The notes beneath the pieces were generated by a model. The model was given only the letters and a program-made list of their open reading frames with translations. It ran no database searches and had not been told where the DNA came from. Positions 14,380 to 16,487 of a DNA stretch of 16,487 nt are shown in pieces (position 1 is the stretch's first letter; the number at the start of each line of letters is the position of its first letter). The DNA is from Acidobacteriota bacterium. Lineage in GTDB: Bacteria > Acidobacteriota > Vicinamibacteria > Vicinamibacterales > SCN-69-37. The DNA lies in assembly GCA_021824055.1 (NCBI GenBank), contig JAKALV010000044.1, positions 1 to 16,487 of the forward strand, in the 5' to 3' direction. Both the position numbers and the translations under genes were made by a program.

Positions 14380-15555
14380 ATGTCGCTCGCCATCTACCGT
14401 CGCCATTCCCCCGACTGCCAGTTCTACGGACGGGCGCGCCGGGACTCGCGCAGCCAGAAATGCCAATGCGCCATCTGGGTGCAAGGCTCGCTCGGCAGCC
14501 AGTATCTTCGCCGCACCCTCGACCTCACCGCCTGGTCGGCCGCGCAGGAACTCGTGCGCGGCTGGGAGGCCTCGGGTGAGATCGGCGTCGTCCAGACCGA
14601 GATTCCAGAAATCCCTGAGGCGGTCGACCGCTTCTTCGAGGACATCAAGGCGCGGGGATTGTCGGAAGCGACGATCAGCAAGCAGGGCGTGCTCCTGCGC
14701 AAGCAGTTCCTGCCCTGGTGCAAGTCGCGTGGCTTCCGGTCGCTGAAGCAGCTCAACGTCGACGAGATCACGCAGTTCCGGGCGACTTGGGCCGATGGCC
14801 CGCTGTCGAAATCCAAGAAACAGGAACGCCTGAAAGGCTTCTTCCACTTCTGCGTCGTGCGCGAGTGGATGCGCACGAACCCCGTCCACGGCATCAAGGC
14901 GATCAAAGTGCCGCCGTCGCAGACGCTGCCCTTCGACGAGGACGAGGTGGCCAAGATCCTCGACGCCTGCGATCGCTACCCGATCAAGGGCGTCTACGCG
15001 TCCGAGAATCGCACGCGCATGAAGGCCTTGACGCTGTTGCTCCGCTATTCCGGCCTGCGAATTCGCGACGCCGTCACGTGCGAGCGGGCGCGCATGGTGG
15101 ACGGCAAGTTGTTTCTCTATCAGGCGAAGACCGGGACGCCGGTGTACTGCCCGCTGCCACCGACGGTCGTCGAGGCGCTGCAGGCCCTCAAGAGCGTCAA
15201 CGAGAAGTACTTCTTCTGGACCGGCAACGGCAATCCAAAATCCGCCGTCGCCGACGCACAGCGATCATTCCGCAAGCTCTTCAAGCTCGCCGCTGTCGTC
15301 GGCCATCCGCACATGTTCAGGGACACGTTCGCCGTGGAACTGCTCAAGCGCGGCGTGTCCCTCGAAACTGTGTCGATGCTGCTCGGCCACGCGTCGATCA
15401 AGGTCACCGAGAAGCACTACAAGCCGTGGGTGAAGACGCTGCAGGACAAGCTGGAAGCGGAGGCAATGAAGGGGTGGCCGACGGTTCCAGGTCGGCCGGC
15501 CAAGACGCGGGTGGCTCGACCCGAGTCGCGATCCGCGCGCGCGAAGCGACTATGA
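14380..15555 (+). CDS. Tyrosine recombinase/integrase with Cys/His-containing N-terminus
   Basis: A 391-aa site-specific recombinase that should catalyse integration and excision of the element at the ssrA 3' end. The complete catalytic set is visible: R227 (YSGLRIRDA), K250 (YQAKTGT), H311 and R314 (HMFRDTFA), H337 (LLGHAS) and the nucleophile Y347 (TEKHYKPW). A SAM-like core-binding domain covers about residues 75-170 (FFEDIKARGLSEATI...). Before it, residues 5-45 hold H9, C13, C28 and C30 in RRHSPDCQFYG and KCQCAIWVQG, a pattern that could bind zinc or contact arm sites. The C-terminal 30 residues are Arg/Lys-rich. It starts 90 bp after ssrA and points away from it. The gene is GC-rich like the host, unlike the next gene. 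Its stop lies in a candidate hairpin. Confidence 0.94.
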   Translation: MSLAIYRRHSPDCQFYGRARRDSRSQKCQCAIWVQGSLGSQYLRRTLDLTAWSAAQELVRGWEASGEIGVVQTEIPEIPEAVDRFFEDIKARGLSEATISKQGVLLRKQFLPWCKSRGFRSLKQLNVDEITQFRATWADGPLSKSKKQERLKGFFHFCVVREWMRTNPVHGIKAIKVPPSQTLPFDEDEVAKILDACDRYPIKGVYASENRTRMKALTLLLRYSGLRIRDAVTCERARMVDGKLFLYQAKTGTPVYCPLPPTVVEALQALKSVNEKYFFWTGNGNPKSAVADAQRSFRKLFKLAAVVGHPHMFRDTFAVELLKRGVSLETVSMLLGHASIKVTEKHYKPWVKTLQDKLEAEAMKGWPTVPGRPAKTRVARPESRSARAKRL

Positions 15556-15592
15556 TCCCCCGAGTTCAGCGGGGCGGTTCTGAGCGATCATA
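15551..15592. terminator. Candidate stem structure after the integrase
   Basis: TATGATC (15551-15557) and GATCATA (15586-15592) are exact complements enclosing a second stem CCCCG/CGGGG (15558-15562 with 15570-15574). It includes the integrase TGA and lies in the gap between convergent genes. There is no T-tract, so the terminator role is tentative. It does not share the AATCG vocabulary of the other two convergent junctions. Confidence 0.4.
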
Positions 15593-15619
15593 CGGGCGGG
15601 GCCGAATAGGGGCACGACA

Positions 15620-16414
15620 CTATTTCGCAGACTGGAGAAGTTGATGAACCAGGCTCTTCGTCACGCCCCACAGCATAACGCTATCCTGAGCTTGCAAGAC
15701 TATGTTGTGGCGGCGTTCTTTCTCAGGATGGACGTAGTTTCGATACTCGCAGAGAACAGCTGCGACGTCCTTTGCGGATCGCGTGATCCACTCGAGCTCG
15801 TGACCGACGTCGAGATAGGGACGCAGTGTCCAGTCCCGCAGATCGAGAGGCTTGCGGGTCTTTGGATCTAGCGGTGCCGTTGATGCCTTAAATAGCGGCG
15901 ACTTGTTCGCCAGTTTATTTGCCCTCGCGACAAACAACGCTTCGAGAAGTCCTCCCATCATGACGATGGATGCCAGATTGGCGTGAGCCGCCACGCACTT
16001 CATGCACTCGTCCCATCGCCGTTCCAAAATGCCACGCATTAGTTCATCACCGACTAACGGTGAGAAGTCCGGCGCGACGTCCGTCGCGGGATTGCCCTCA
16101 GCAACGATTACCTGACCTCGAAGCTTCAGCAGAGCGTCCTTTGCCGAAGCCATCGCATCAAGATAGGTCTTCTTGACCGAGTCCTTCTCCGCCGCGTCCA
16201 TGATGATCTGATAGGCCGTACTGACGTCTGCGAGCAGCGAGGGTTCGGCTACCGAGAGCACGATGGGTCGATGTGATTGAAACCACGCGAATGCCACGGC
16301 GCGTAGCGCCGCGCGCTGTTCGGGGTTTCGAATCTGACGATTCGCTGTCTTCTTGACGTTCGTTCGCGCCCGATCTAGTTCCGTGAGGGCGCTTGTGATC
16401 GCGTCGGCGGACAC
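15620..16414 (-). CDS. Hypothetical helical protein with a HEPN-like RNYVHP motif
   Basis: A predicted all-helical 264-aa protein of no family I can name. The first 110 residues are charged helices. Residues 140-165 contain NLASIVMMGGLLEALFVARANK, described as a hydrophobic helix ending in a Leu-Glu-Ala block. Residues 190-232 contain DWTLRPYLDVGHELEWI and then EYRNYVHPEKE, where R225-N226-x-x-H229-P resembles the RN-x-H signature of HEPN-type or DUF4145-like proteins. The spacing is one residue shorter than the classical R-x4-6-H RNase motif, so nuclease activity is doubtful. GC content is about 52% on three hand-counted lines, far below its neighbours, fitting recent transfer with the element. 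The GTG start follows an upstream stop in another frame by 5 nt; the frame itself stays open to the window edge, so a longer N-terminus is possible. Confidence 0.65.
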   Translation of the reverse strand: MSADAITSALTELDRARTNVKKTANRQIRNPEQRAALRAVAFAWFQSHRPIVLSVAEPSLLADVSTAYQIIMDAAEKDSVKKTYLDAMASAKDALLKLRGQVIVAEGNPATDVAPDFSPLVGDELMRGILERRWDECMKCVAAHANLASIVMMGGLLEALFVARANKLANKSPLFKASTAPLDPKTRKPLDLRDWTLRPYLDVGHELEWITRSAKDVAAVLCEYRNYVHPEKERRHNIVLQAQDSVMLWGVTKSLVHQLLQSAK

Positions 16415-16419
16415 GTCAA

Positions 16420-16487
16420 TTAACCACGCCTGGAGGGCTTCGCCACCTTCTTCGCAGAACGCCGCTTCGCCTGCCCTTTCCTCTTCT
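16420..16487 (-). CDS. Possible C-terminal end of an upstream gene (partial)
   Basis: One minus-strand frame is open from the window edge to a TAA at 16422-16420 and reads a basic tail ending AKKVAKPSRRG, with G/C at most third codon positions. Lys/Arg-rich C-termini like this are common in DNA- or RNA-binding proteins. It would end 5 nt before the GTG of the hypothetical gene, an operon-like spacing. The alternative is that these bases belong to a longer N-terminus of that gene, whose frame is also open here. Too short to assign a function. Confidence 0.35.
   Translation of the reverse strand, partial: KRKGQAKRRSAKKVAKPSRRG

Overview
The window is high-GC chromosomal DNA. Single 60-base lines counted by hand give about 67% near position 9000 and 75% in the integrase gene. 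A tmRNA whose tag I read as ANTQLALAA, ATGA/GTGA stop-start overlaps, a GDEPHY-type GT-C membrane enzyme and many intergenic palindromes point to an Acidobacteriota-like bacterium, perhaps Vicinamibacteria. That placement is inference. The cell is Gram-negative in type, because there is a predicted outer-membrane beta-barrel and a Slt-type lytic transglycosylase.

Layout. Positions 1-302 hold no convincing gene, only a 9-bp tandem repeat, a bulged hairpin and an 8-bp repeat abutting the first start codon. Positions 303-2303 (+) carry thiL (thiamine-phosphate kinase), a DUF2062 membrane protein and a membrane-anchored 3D-domain protein. They converge on a pair of ABC exporter half-transporters (5944-2343, -) through a 23-bp perfect inverted repeat that covers both stop codons. 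The exporter genes overlap by 4 nt and look like a heterodimer with one degenerate ATP site. Only 24 bp away, and divergent, is a beta-barrel protein gene (5969-6781, +). It converges through about 200 bp of nested AATCG/CGATT palindromes on a four-gene minus-strand operon (13883-6987). In transcription order this encodes a coiled-coil/GAF protein, a TPR-rich lytic transglycosylase, a class I aminotransferase and a large GT-C-like integral membrane protein.

At 13945-14290 (+) lies ssrA (tmRNA). Ninety bases beyond its 3' end starts a tyrosine recombinase with an unusual Cys/His N-terminus. It is followed by a convergent, much less GC-rich hypothetical gene (about 52% GC on three hand-counted lines) and the tail of another gene running off the window. 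This is the usual arrangement of an integrative element inserted at the 3' end of ssrA. The element's far end is not in the window.

The best leads are this ssrA-linked element and its HEPN-like cargo gene, the related palindromes at two of the three convergent junctions, the 9-bp repeat translated in frame as a Pro/Asn linker inside an ABC exporter, and two genes with a -10 hexamer exactly 6 nt before ATG, which suggests leaderless transcripts. I saw no CRISPR array, rRNA, canonical tRNA or complete insertion sequence.
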